Positions 1-7,467 of a stretch of 64,000 nucleotides of DNA are shown here, one piece after another. The notes beneath the pieces are model-generated. The model made no database searches. It saw only the letters and a list, made by a program, of their open reading frames with translations, and was not told the DNA's origin. The translations under genes and the position numbers were made by a program. The DNA comes from Aequorivita sp. (GTDB lineage Bacteria; Bacteroidota; Bacteroidia; Flavobacteriales; Flavobacteriaceae), in assembly GCA_030690315.1 (NCBI GenBank), contig JAUYGY010000024.1:1-64000 (forward strand), read 5' to 3'. How positions within the stretch are numbered: position 1 is the stretch's first letter; the number at the start of each line of letters is the position of its first letter.

Positions 1-2
1 AT

Positions 3-236
3 GGCTACCACGACACGTGGAACATCATCGGTATCGCCACGGGCGACCCTACGGCAAAAATCTATATCTTTGACCGCTTCGGCAAGCTGCTCAAGCAGAT
101 CAGCCCACTGGGCGAGGGCTGGAACGGTACCTACAACGGTAGCCCGCTGCCATCAAGCGACTACTGGTTCAGGGTAGAATATACTGAAGATGAAAAACCA
201 AAAGAATTCAAAGGACATTTTACCTTAAAACGATAA
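3..236 (+). CDS. T9SS type B sorting domain protein, C-terminal end (partial)
   Basis: Only the last 77 residues are in the window; the gene starts before base 1. The frame reads through GYHDTWNIIGI, IYIFDRFGKLL, GWNGTYNG, LPSSDYWF and ends GHFTLKR. This is the gliding-motility-associated C-terminal domain (type B T9SS sorting signal) that directs very large surface proteins through the type IX secretion system. The next gene, 9 bases on, encodes a PorP/SprF protein, the usual partner of type B cargo. The first 60 bases are 57% G+C by count, whereas the last 60 bases of the gene and the following gene are strongly AT-rich, so base composition changes inside the domain. The family call is secure; the identity of the full protein cannot be known from this piece. 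Confidence 0.9.
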   Translation, partial: GYHDTWNIIGIATGDPTAKIYIFDRFGKLLKQISPLGEGWNGTYNGSPLPSSDYWFRVEYTEDEKPKEFKGHFTLKR

Positions 237-245
237 ACAGAAATT

Positions 246-1265
246 ATGAATATTAAACGAATCTCCCTTATCCTACTTTTATTATCTTCCTTTTATGGGT
301 TTTCACAAGATGGCGTACCAATATATTCAGATTATTTTTCAGATAATTTGTATTTATTACACCCCTCAATGGCAGGAGCATCATCATATGCCAAACTCCG
401 GCTAACGGCACGTAAGCAGTGGTTTGATCAAGAAGAAGCCCCTAATATGCAAACTATAAGTTTTCATACTCCTTTGGGAAATAATACAGGGATTGGGGCT
501 ATATTGTTTAATGATAAAAATGGGTACCATTCCCAAACCGGAGGCTATTTAACTTTTGCATACCATCTAATGTTTTCGCGGAGCAGGGCAGACTTAAACC
601 AATTATCTTTTGGTTTAAGCGCGGGCCTAACACAAAATAAGTTGGATGAAACGGAATTTGATCTCGAAGATTTCGATCCTATAATAGCGGGGATAGTTCA
701 AAGTAGTTCCTATTTTAATGTGGATGCAGGGGTTTCTTATAATTTCATGAATTTCTCTGGTCATTTTACAGTAAAGAATATTATTTTTCAAAACAGAAGT
801 ATTTATTCGGAGGAATTTGAACCCAATAATCAACGCAACTATTTGATTTCTGGAGCATACGCCATTCAAAGCAGAAGGGCACCATGGACGTATGAACCAT
901 CTTTTATGTTTCAAATGAAGGAAAGGACCGGCGAAAAAGGCATTGATGTAAATTTTAAAGCCTACCGTTCCATGGATTTTGGAAGGCTTTGGGGAGGAAT
1001 TTCATACAGAAGAAGCTTTGATGGGAGCGAATATTTGGATGGAACTGAAATTAACAATCAAAAATTACAATACATAACTCCTGTGATAGGTGCCAATTAT
1101 AACAAATTTATGCTGGCTTACACCTATTCACATCAATCCGGGAATATAAAATTTGGCAGTGGTGGGTTTCATCAAATTACCTTGGGATATAATATTCTTG
1201 ATGGTATAATCCAAACTTGGGACCAGGATATGAGATATAATGGAACGCTACGTCCAGATAATTAA
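246..1265 (+). CDS. PorP/SprF family type IX secretion system membrane protein
   Basis: 339 residues with an N-terminal signal peptide (MNIKRISLILLLLSSFYGFSQ), then the family opening PIYSDYFSDNLYLLHPSMAG, in which a conserved N-x-x-x-x-x-P-(A/S)-x-A/G segment precedes a predicted outer-membrane beta-barrel with alternating hydrophobic strands. SprF-type proteins are needed for surface delivery of specific large T9SS cargo with type B C-terminal domains. The gene follows such a cargo gene by 9 bases, the standard cargo-sprF pairing in Flavobacteriia, and the two are probably cotranscribed. Many paralogues exist per genome, so a specific symbol (sprF) is not assigned. The strong terminator at 1441-1482 ends the unit. 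Confidence 0.9.
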   Translation: MNIKRISLILLLLSSFYGFSQDGVPIYSDYFSDNLYLLHPSMAGASSYAKLRLTARKQWFDQEEAPNMQTISFHTPLGNNTGIGAILFNDKNGYHSQTGGYLTFAYHLMFSRSRADLNQLSFGLSAGLTQNKLDETEFDLEDFDPIIAGIVQSSSYFNVDAGVSYNFMNFSGHFTVKNIIFQNRSIYSEEFEPNNQRNYLISGAYAIQSRRAPWTYEPSFMFQMKERTGEKGIDVNFKAYRSMDFGRLWGGISYRRSFDGSEYLDGTEINNQKLQYITPVIGANYNKFMLAYTYSHQSGNIKFGSGGFHQITLGYNILDGIIQTWDQDMRYNGTLRPDN

Positions 1266-1274
1266 TAGTAAATA

Positions 1275-1428
1275 AACCCGTTGTGCATTTTGAGGGATTT
1301 TTTCCAATTTTTACCCCTCCCTAAAAGGTGAATTAAAAAAATCATCGTTCATCCTTTAGGACAAGAGGTAAAAAACGAGGATTTTTTTTCTAATTACTAT
1401 GGTTTTCCTCAAAATACACAACGGGTTA
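1275..1428. repeat. Long imperfect palindromic element (MITE-like or structured RNA)
   Basis: The outer arms are AACCCGTTGTGCATTTTGAG at 1275-1294 and its reverse complement at 1409-1428, with one mismatch over 20 bp. Inside, TTTTACCCCTCCCTAAAAGG (about 1309-1327) faces an imperfect complement at about 1353-1372. The whole 154 bp can therefore fold into one long interrupted hairpin. It occupies most of the spacer after the porP/sprF gene and contains no ORF. No second copy was found in this window. Terminal inverted repeats at both ends suit a miniature inverted-repeat transposable element; a structured 3' RNA is the alternative. Confidence 0.6.
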
Positions 1429-1440
1429 AATAATAATAAA

Positions 1441-1482
1441 AAAAATGCCTGATACAATTTAATGTATCAGGCATTTTTTTAT
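1441..1482. terminator. Bidirectional rho-independent terminator
   Basis: A perfect stem AAAATGCCTGATACA / TGTATCAGGCATTTT with a short AATTTAA loop, flanked by A-rich and T-rich runs on both sides. It lies between the convergent porP/sprF gene and the vWA lipoprotein gene and can stop transcription from both directions. Confidence 0.9.
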
Positions 1483-1495
1483 TGCTTCAAGATTA

Positions 1496-2644
1496 CTATT
1501 CCCAGCTGTAATTCTTTTTCTCAGCCTGCTTTTTTATGGCTTGAACCATTGCGTCTTCCAAACCATTGCTCGTTTCTTTGGTGTTTTCGGCAATATACTT
1601 TCTGCGTTGTTCATTCAAACCCATAATCTGTTTTTGAATTTCTTCTCTTTCGCCACGTTTGGTTTCTAGATATTTTTTTATTTCCGAAGCATTCTTCCCT
1701 TTCAGTTCCTGTGGCAATTCATCCTTTTTCAATTTGTCATAACTGAAATCCGCTTCTTCTTCGGCATCCACCAAATCCCAAGTACTGTTGGTGTAAAGAT
1801 GCCCACCTTTTGAAACTGTCCGGCTAACGGCATTCGCCTTACTGTATTCTGCAGCATTGGCATCTTGTTCATGCTGTACACGACTTTTTTCTTTTCCAGC
1901 ACTTCCGTATGGAACGTAGGTGTCGTTGAGTTTTATATTCAATTGAATTATTATATCGTCATAAGGAGAAGGCACATAAACGGTCTGTTGGTATTGGTTT
2001 ATTGCCATATATTCACCATAAGTAAGTTGGGCGCCCTCTTTCCAGTAACTATCAATTCCGTGACGGTAATCTCCACAGAAAATGGTGTTTACCACAACCC
2101 CATGCTCTTTGGCATTAGCAGCAGCGTCTTTATAATTTATTTTGCCTTGGTCAAAAGGCTCGTTACCGGCAATAAAAACCATTTTTAAATCGTCTGCTTC
2201 ATTTCCCCAATCCAGTTTGTTTAACGATTCTTGAATTACCGCACCACAATATTCACTTCCGCCATTGGTGGTCAAGGAAAAAAGTTCTTTGGAAACATCG
2301 TCCAAATCTTCAGTGAAACCCAAAATTTTCCGAATGTAGTTATCGCTTGAGCTTAAATTATCATTGCCGTATTCAAATAAAGCTATCTGAAGTTTAGGCC
2401 TATCGTTTCGGCATTTTGCATAACTGAGTTCATTCACAATTTCCCAAAGTTGCGCCTTGGCTTGGTCTATCAATCCGTCCATGCTGTTGCTGGTGTCCAG
2501 CAGCAAAGCTACTTTTATGTAATGTTCCTTTTTCGGGGTTTCTATTGCCGCCAATAATTGCATGTTGGGTTTTTTGTTATCCGCTTTGCAGGAAAGAGTT
2601 AAAGCGAAGGCTGCGAGCATTAAAATGATTTGTAACTTTTTCAT
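1496..2644 (-). CDS. vWA domain lipoprotein
   Basis: 382 residues. The N-terminus is a type II signal peptide with lipobox LTLSC, giving a lipidated Cys19. A von Willebrand factor A domain follows at about residues 42-240, starting VALLLDTSNSM; DTSNS at 50-54 is the MIDAS metal-binding motif, and FIAGNEPF and NTIFCGDY lie in later strands. The last 90 residues are charged and helical (EEEADFSYDKLKKDEL, EKRGEREEIQKQI), consistent with a coiled coil. vWA lipoproteins bind protein partners at the inner face of the envelope; the partner is not evident here. The gene is single, transcribed away from the sensor kinase gene, with a heptamer repeat array in the shared upstream region. Confidence 0.85.
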   Translation of the reverse strand: MKKLQIILMLAAFALTLSCKADNKKPNMQLLAAIETPKKEHYIKVALLLDTSNSMDGLIDQAKAQLWEIVNELSYAKCRNDRPKLQIALFEYGNDNLSSSDNYIRKILGFTEDLDDVSKELFSLTTNGGSEYCGAVIQESLNKLDWGNEADDLKMVFIAGNEPFDQGKINYKDAAANAKEHGVVVNTIFCGDYRHGIDSYWKEGAQLTYGEYMAINQYQQTVYVPSPYDDIIIQLNIKLNDTYVPYGSAGKEKSRVQHEQDANAAEYSKANAVSRTVSKGGHLYTNSTWDLVDAEEEADFSYDKLKKDELPQELKGKNASEIKKYLETKRGEREEIQKQIMGLNEQRRKYIAENTKETSNGLEDAMVQAIKKQAEKKNYSWE

Positions 2645-2691
2645 AATTGTATTTTTTAAAAGATTCTATGGATTCTATGGATTTTATTTTT

Positions 2692-2740
2692 TAGTCTTTT
2701 GTCTTTGTTCTTTTCTCTTTGCTCTTTCTTCTTTTCCCTT
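2692..2740. repeat. Degenerate heptamer tandem repeat array, 7 units
   Basis: Seven units in exact 7-base register with consensus T-N-N-(T/C)-C-T-T (for example TAGTCTT, TTGTCTT, TTCTCTT). A two-copy 9-base repeat (ATTCTATGG) sits just before it at about 2664-2681. It lies between the divergent vWA and sensor-kinase genes. It is one of at least eight period-7 arrays in the window. Confidence 0.65.
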
Positions 2741-2932
2741 ATAAACCTCAGTAAACCTAAGGCAATCTTTTTCCTAAAAAAACATACTTTGAGGAAGCGG
2801 TTTCTTTCAATTAGTGAAAAGTAATTTTGGGTGAGTGAAGTATTCTTTTTTCACCTTTGCCGAAGCTATTTCAGAAAAACGTAATTTTAGACATTGCGCC
2901 AAAGTGCGTATGTTTACCGTTTTAAAGAATAA

Positions 2933-5125
2933 ATGAAAAAACTTATTTTTCTTTTTTTGGCCCTTGCCCTTTTTTGTTCCGCAGAAAGCTTTTCGCAAGC
3001 GAAGCGGACTTCGGAAAATAAATCCTTTATGCTGAAAGGCGAAGTGGTGGACGGTGAAACCAATATGCCCATCGCAAAGGTGAACGTTGAGATTTTAGGG
3101 GGCCAATATACCACAACAAATTTTTCCGGTAGGTTTGCCATTTCAGCAAAAATAGGGGACGAGCTAGTTATAAAAAGCGATGATTTCGTGACGGTTTATT
3201 ACACAATCAATAAAAACGATTTTGTAACGGTTCGGGTTGAAAAAGCAAAAACGGATGCTCCCATTGTTTCCAATAGCCCGAAAGATGAAGAACAAGCAAG
3301 TTTCAATGTTTATCTGGACTCCGCAAAATTCTTTCTGAAAAAAGATGCTCAAAAAAGTATTGAATACATAACCAAAGCGCTACAGCCCAATCGGGGCAAA
3401 ACCACTTCAAAAAAGGAAAATAGCTTGGCCTTTGAAACCTTGGGCGACATCAACCTCTTTTGGAGCCAACCAGATTTGGCAATAGATAATTACAAGCAGA
3501 GTCTTCAAAACGTCAGCAATATTGATGTGTCCATCAAATTGGCGAAGGCTTTTGCGAAGAACAAAAACTATCAGGAAAGTATTTCGGCATTTCAAAAATT
3601 ATTGAAAGAGAATCTTTCGGCTTACCAAAAAGTTGAAGTTTATGAAGGTTTGGGCGATACTTTTAAGGCGATTGATGATGGCGTGAAAAGCGTTTTCAAC
3701 TATCAAAAGGCATTGGATGTGGCCAAGGAAAATAGAATTACGCCGAAAATCACAAACCTAAATTCAAAGATTGGAGAAGCCTATGCCCAAAGTGGTGCGT
3801 TGAATGAGGCAGAGGAATATTTTGACAATTCTTTAAAACTCGCTAAAAAAGAAAACAAACAGCGCGCGGTTTCGGAAAAGAACAAAGTAGCAGATTTTTA
3901 CAACCAAAACCGCGAATACGAGAAGGAAATTGAGCTTCGCCAAGAAACGTTGGAAGAACTGAATTCAATGGAAAAAGGCGCCACGGTTGATGACGAGGCT
4001 TTAACATCGCAACGCCAAAACTATAAAATTGCCGATGCCTTTGTGGCGCAGGAAAAATATACACAAGCTATTCCATATCTTGAAAAGAGTATCGCAGAGG
4101 CCGATAAAAAGGAAGATCTAATTGTCCAAAAAGATGCCGTGAGAAAGCTTTCGGAAATTTATCGGGACATTGGGGAATTTGACAAAGCAACGGAAAGCTA
4201 CCAGCGGTATGTGGAAGTGGTGGACGAACTTTATATAAAAAAAGAACAGGAAATAAGTCAGGCGGCGCGTTTCACCAAAGAAATTACCTTAAAACAAAAC
4301 CGAATTGCAAGCCTCGAAAACGATCGAAAATTAAATGAAAGCCGTTATAAATTAGCTTTTGAAAACCAAGAATTGATTGAACGAAACAGCCAAATCCAGA
4401 AATGGATTATCGGCTCTTTGATAGTTATTGCGCTGCTTTTGTTTTTCGCGGCTTACACCCAGTACAAAAATGTGAAACAGCAAAAGTTCGCCAACAATAT
4501 TTTGGCTCTGAAATCGCTTCGGTCACAGATGAATCCACATTTCATTTTTAATGCCTTGAATTCCGTAAACAGTTTTATTGCGGTAAATGACGAACGAACA
4601 GCAAATAAATATTTGACGGATTTTTCACTGTTGATGCGTTCTGTTTTGGAAAATAGTGAAGAGGATTTTATTCCGCTGGAAAAGGAAATTGAATTGTTGG
4701 AACTTTATGTGAAGTTGGAGCATTTTAGGTTTAAGGATAAATTCGATTATAAAATAAATATTGACGAAAACATAAAACTGAACGAGTTTGTAATACCACC
4801 AATGTTGCTTCAGCCCTATGTTGAAAACGCTGTGTGGCACGGACTGCGTTACAAAACTGAAAAAGGATTGTTGGAAATCAATTTTCAGCAAATCAATTCC
4901 GAAACCATAAAAATCTCTATTATTGATGATGGTATTGGTCGTTCAAAATCAAAAGATTTCAAAACCGAAAACCAAAAGAAACAAAAGTCAAAAGGAATGG
5001 GCAACACGCAAAAAAGAATTGCCATTCTGAGCCAAATGTACAAAGACAAAGTGGACGTGAAAGTGGAAAACGTTTTCGAAAATAACGAAGGAACTCGAGT
5101 TGAACTTATTTTAAAGAAAGATTGA
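2933..5125 (+). CDS. TPR-containing LytS-type sensor histidine kinase
   Basis: 730 residues. A signal peptide (MKKLIFLFLALALFCSAESFSQ) is followed by a carboxypeptidase-regulatory-like beta domain at about 34-85 (GEVVDGETNMPIAKVNVEIL), then roughly 300 residues of TPR-type helices (for example TESYQRYVEVVDELY), a coiled coil, one transmembrane helix near 489-510 (WIIGSLIVIALLLFFAAY), and a His_kinase domain. The phospho-acceptor is His536 in LRSQMNPHFIFNALNSVNSF; the N-box is QPYVENAVWHGL (Asn632) and the G-box DDGIGRS with KGMGNTQKRI. The sensor part is periplasmic and the kinase cytoplasmic. The response regulator gene follows after a heptamer array, forming a two-component pair. The ligand is unknown. 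Confidence 0.9.
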   Translation: MKKLIFLFLALALFCSAESFSQAKRTSENKSFMLKGEVVDGETNMPIAKVNVEILGGQYTTTNFSGRFAISAKIGDELVIKSDDFVTVYYTINKNDFVTVRVEKAKTDAPIVSNSPKDEEQASFNVYLDSAKFFLKKDAQKSIEYITKALQPNRGKTTSKKENSLAFETLGDINLFWSQPDLAIDNYKQSLQNVSNIDVSIKLAKAFAKNKNYQESISAFQKLLKENLSAYQKVEVYEGLGDTFKAIDDGVKSVFNYQKALDVAKENRITPKITNLNSKIGEAYAQSGALNEAEEYFDNSLKLAKKENKQRAVSEKNKVADFYNQNREYEKEIELRQETLEELNSMEKGATVDDEALTSQRQNYKIADAFVAQEKYTQAIPYLEKSIAEADKKEDLIVQKDAVRKLSEIYRDIGEFDKATESYQRYVEVVDELYIKKEQEISQAARFTKEITLKQNRIASLENDRKLNESRYKLAFENQELIERNSQIQKWIIGSLIVIALLLFFAAYTQYKNVKQQKFANNILALKSLRSQMNPHFIFNALNSVNSFIAVNDERTANKYLTDFSLLMRSVLENSEEDFIPLEKEIELLELYVKLEHFRFKDKFDYKINIDENIKLNEFVIPPMLLQPYVENAVWHGLRYKTEKGLLEINFQQINSETIKISIIDDGIGRSKSKDFKTENQKKQKSKGMGNTQKRIAILSQMYKDKVDVKVENVFENNEGTRVELILKKD

Positions 5126-5130
5126 TGTTG

Positions 5131-5207
5131 GATGACCGATGACCGATGACAGGAGAAAGAAAAGGGGAGAAAGAAAAGAGAATAGAGAAAAGAGAATAGA
5201 GAAAAGA
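5131..5207. repeat. Heptamer tandem repeat array, 11 units in register
   Basis: Eleven consecutive 7-base units start 5 bases after the kinase stop codon and run to 30 bases before the regulator start. The first three are GATGACC-type; the rest are purine-rich units such as GGAGAAA, GAAAAGA and GAATAGA, all in one unbroken period-7 phase. The array fills the spacer of a two-component operon. An apparent N-terminal extension of the regulator read from this DNA is a translation of the repeat (Arg/Lys/Glu-rich). Confidence 0.75.
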
Positions 5208-5237
5208 AACAATAGTATCAAAAGCATCAAAAAAAAA

Positions 5238-5969
5238 ATGAAATTAAACGCAATAATTGTTGAGGATGAAGAAACCAGCAGGGAAATCTTGCGTAATTAT
5301 TTGGCAAAATATTGTCCAATTATTGTTTTAAAGGGCGAAGCTTCCAATGTGGAAGATGCTTTGATTTTAATACAAAAAAACGATTTAGACGTTGTTTTTC
5401 TAGATGTGGAAATGCCCTATGGAAATGCCTTCGACTTGCTGGATAAAGTAGGCGACAGGCATTTTGAAACTGTTTTTGTCACCGCCTATAATCACTATGC
5501 GATTGATGCCTTGAACGCCCACGCCGCTTATTATTTGCTCAAACCTATTTCCATTGATAAATTGATTGAAGCGGTAGAATATGTTCAGGAAATAAAGCAA
5601 AAGGAAAACAAGCTCCAGAATTCCATTTTAAAGCCGTTACAAACACAAGTTGTGGGCAAGATTACAATTCCGTTGCAAAATGGGTTTGAAGTGCTTCAGA
5701 TGGAAGATATACTCTATTGTCAGGCAGATGACAATTACACACAGATCCACTTAAAGGTTGGAAAGCGTTTGGTGAGCAAAACCCTAAAATATTTTGAAGA
5801 TTCCCTTTCAGAAAATGGTTTTGCCCGCGTCCATAAATCCTATTTGGTAAATGTGAACGAAATTAAGGAATACAAAAAAGGAAAGGGTGGGAGCGTGGTC
5901 CTCTACAGCGGCAAGGAAATAATGGTCAGCCCTTCACGGAAAAAGGACTTACTGGCTTATTTTGGATAG
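5238..5969 (+). CDS. LytTR family response regulator
   Basis: 243 residues from the ATG at 5238. The receiver domain (about 1-120) starts KLNAIIVEDEETS and has the phospho-acceptor Asp56 in VVFLDVEMP; the conserved Thr/Lys pair is seen in FVTAYNHYA and LLKPIS. A LytTR DNA-binding domain covers about 140-243 (DILYCQADDNYTQIHL, FARVHKSYLVNVNEIKEY). An ATG at 5139 would add 33 residues, but these translate the upstream heptamer array and precede the canonical receiver start, so 5238 is preferred. It pairs with the upstream histidine kinase. LytTR domains bind direct repeats with about one- or two-turn spacing; a set of 11-bp direct repeats lies 120 bases downstream. Confidence 0.92.
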   Translation: MKLNAIIVEDEETSREILRNYLAKYCPIIVLKGEASNVEDALILIQKNDLDVVFLDVEMPYGNAFDLLDKVGDRHFETVFVTAYNHYAIDALNAHAAYYLLKPISIDKLIEAVEYVQEIKQKENKLQNSILKPLQTQVVGKITIPLQNGFEVLQMEDILYCQADDNYTQIHLKVGKRLVSKTLKYFEDSLSENGFARVHKSYLVNVNEIKEYKKGKGGSVVLYSGKEIMVSPSRKKDLLAYFG

Positions 5970-6063
5970 AATATTTATTTTTCAATCGTAAAAAAAGGCC
6001 CAAAATGTTGTATATTAGCAATACTCTTCAAAAAGGTATTGTAAAATAGAATACAAAAAATCT

Positions 6064-6079
6064 GGGGGTTTTAACCCCT
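6064..6079. other. GGGG/CCCC hairpin after the LytTR gene
   Basis: GGGGGTTTTAACCCCT forms a compact stem (GGGGTT/AACCCC) about 100 bases after the LytTR stop codon and immediately before the 11-bp repeats. There is no T-run after it, so it is not a typical terminator. Confidence 0.4.
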
Positions 6080-6091
6080 CAATCCATCCCA

Positions 6092-6146
6092 TATATGTGG
6101 ACTATATGTGGACTGTATACGGAGTCTATGTTGACGTTATGTTGAT
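6092..6146. repeat. Five degenerate 11-bp direct repeats
   Basis: Two identical TATATGTGGAC units at 6092-6113 are followed by three related units (TGTATACGGAG, TCTATGTTGAC, GTTATGTTGAT) in the same 11-base register. The period equals one helical turn, so each unit presents the same DNA face. The repeats lie in the 395-base stretch between the LytTR gene and its duplicated fragment, where no ORF is supported. They could be a regulator binding array or simply a short satellite. Confidence 0.6.
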
Positions 6147-6364
6147 CATTCTCCATAGATACTCCTATTAATCCCCCTGTGATATTGCTAGATTATAGCT
6201 CATCGCGCTTTAAGTCTGCTTTCTTTATATTGTGGAAAGAATAACTAATAATCAGTTGCTCTTCATTTTAATCAAACAAGAAATATTTGAAAATAATCTT
6301 TAATTTTAAAGACAAAATTAAGACTGGTGCCACTGCGACTTTGTGAATTCAAAACTTCAAACAA

Positions 6365-6472
6365 ATGAATATTAAATCCGAAGGAAAGGGTGGGAGCGTA
6401 GTGCTTTCCAGTGGCAAGGAAATAATGGTGAGTCCTTGGCGGAAGAAAGAATTGCTTACTTATTTCGGATAA
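6365..6472 (+). pseudogene. Duplicated C-terminal fragment of the LytTR response regulator
   Basis: The frame ending in TAA at 6472 encodes EGKGGSVVLSSGKEIMVSP then WRKKELLTYFG, matching the last 30 residues of the LytTR regulator encoded at 5238-5969 at 25 of 30 positions. The DNA match (6381-6472 against about 5879-5970) is roughly 80%, with many differences in third codon positions, so it diverged while still translated. Everything upstream of residue 214 of the parent is missing; the first six codons (from an ATG at 6365) are unrelated. It is best read as the tail of a deleted paralogous LytTR gene. A heptamer array begins 8 bases after the stop. Confidence 0.75.
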
Positions 6473-6480
6473 AACTAAAA

Positions 6481-6508
6481 GTCTCAAATCTCAAGTCTCA
6501 AGTTTCAA
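6481..6508. repeat. Heptamer tandem repeat array, 4 units
   Basis: Four units GTCTCAA, ATCTCAA, GTCTCAA, GTTTCAA in perfect 7-base register, beginning 8 bases after the stop of the LytTR fragment and 56 bases before the carbonic anhydrase start. Confidence 0.7.
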
Positions 6509-6564
6509 GATGTGTTGAATTGAATATATTATTTTAGCTTTATTTTTAACCAGAAACCAAAAAA

Positions 6565-7074
6565 ATGATAATTAAACCCGTTAACGGAAAACACCCCCAA
6601 ATCCCCGAAAATTGTTTCATTGCTGAAAACGCTACCATTGTTGGCGATGTAGTGATGGGTAATGAATGTAGCGTCTGGTTCAACGCCGTTATTCGCGGTG
6701 ATGTGCATTTCATAAAAATGGGCAATAAAGTGAACGTGCAAGATGGGGCAGTAATCCATGCAACCTATAAAACTTCGCCCACCACTATTGGTAACAATGT
6801 CTCTATTGGTCACAACGCCATCGTTCACGGTTGTACTATCCACGACAATGTGTTGATCGGGATGGGAAGCATCGTGATGGACGATTGTGTAATAGAAAGC
6901 AACACAATTATTGCGGCTGGTGCAGTGGTTTCAAAAAATACAAGGGTGGAAAGCGGAAGTATTTATGCGGGAATTCCAGCCAAAAAAATTAAGGATATTA
7001 GCCCCGAACTCACCAAAGGCGAAATTGAGCGCATCGCCAATAATTATGTAATGTATTCCTCGTGGTTTAAGTAA
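6565..7074 (+). CDS. Gamma-class carbonic anhydrase family protein (left-handed beta-helix)
   Basis: 169 residues, the usual length for YrdA/PaaY-type proteins. Hexapeptide repeats (for example ATIVGDVVMG, TTIGNNVSIGHNAIVHGC, NVLIGMGSIVMDDCVI) build a left-handed beta-helix. The three zinc histidines are His65 (GAVIHATY), His83 and His88 (SIGHNAIVHGC); Arg44 and Asp46 in VIRGDVHFI are also conserved. A C-terminal helix (LTKGEIERIANNYVMYSSW) packs against the helix core. Family members trimerise and are cytoplasmic; carbonic anhydrase activity has been shown for some but not all. The gene stands alone, preceded by a LytTR fragment and a heptamer array. Confidence 0.9.
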   Translation: MIIKPVNGKHPQIPENCFIAENATIVGDVVMGNECSVWFNAVIRGDVHFIKMGNKVNVQDGAVIHATYKTSPTTIGNNVSIGHNAIVHGCTIHDNVLIGMGSIVMDDCVIESNTIIAAGAVVSKNTRVESGSIYAGIPAKKIKDISPELTKGEIERIANNYVMYSSWFK

Positions 7075-7084
7075 CAAACAAAAT

Positions 7085-7140
7085 GTCGGTTCGAGCAGTT
7101 CTGGCAAGGGTCAACCCTCAGCGCACTCAAGAGGTCGAAA
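7085..7140. repeat. Degraded intergenic copy of the TTCGACTCCGCTCAG-type repeat
   Basis: The stretch contains GGTTCGAG near its start and CCTCAGCGCACTCAAGAGG at 7116-7134, which resembles the reverse complement of the core seen at 42136 and 42347, with several substitutions. It lies in the 393-base spacer after the carbonic anhydrase gene. It is too divergent for certainty. The rest of the spacer (7141-7370) shows no ORF or clear structure. Confidence 0.35.
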
Positions 7141-7378
7141 ACCCTTTATTTTCAATAAACGCTGATTTGTCCCAACAACCCCTTATTTAATCCTCCTGCA
7201 AGTTCTTTTTCGACCTTAGGTATATTTAAGTTTCTTTCAACATTTCAACAGTTTTTAAAACCATGAAACAGGAGCGTAAAAATTAATATTTTCTACATAC
7301 TGTTTAGTATAAGTCAATATTTTTGATAGATTGAAAAGCCCTTTAAAATGGGGCAATGGTGTTTTTTGTTAGCACACG

Positions 7379-7407
7379 TCTATACCGTGTCTATATAAAA
7401 ATCTATA
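7379..7407. promoter_or_regulatory. Three TCTATA direct repeats with one-turn spacing
   Basis: TCTATA occurs at 7379, 7390 and 7402, so spacings are 11 and 12 bases, on one face of the helix, 61-89 bases before the LRR gene start. The first overlaps a small inverted repeat ACACG-N7-CGTGT (7374-7390). This is a plausible operator for the LRR gene. No regulator is proven; the membrane TPR-HTH protein encoded downstream and the LytTR regulator upstream are candidates. Confidence 0.35.
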
Positions 7408-7467
7408 CAGTATTTAAGAATTCTTGTAGCATTGCAGTTCAATTTATAAACTTTTCAAACAAGAATC

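Noticed and set aside
5139..5237. N-terminal extension of the LytTR regulator
   Set aside because: It is a translation of the heptamer array (Arg/Lys/Glu-rich) and lies before the canonical receiver-domain start at 5238.
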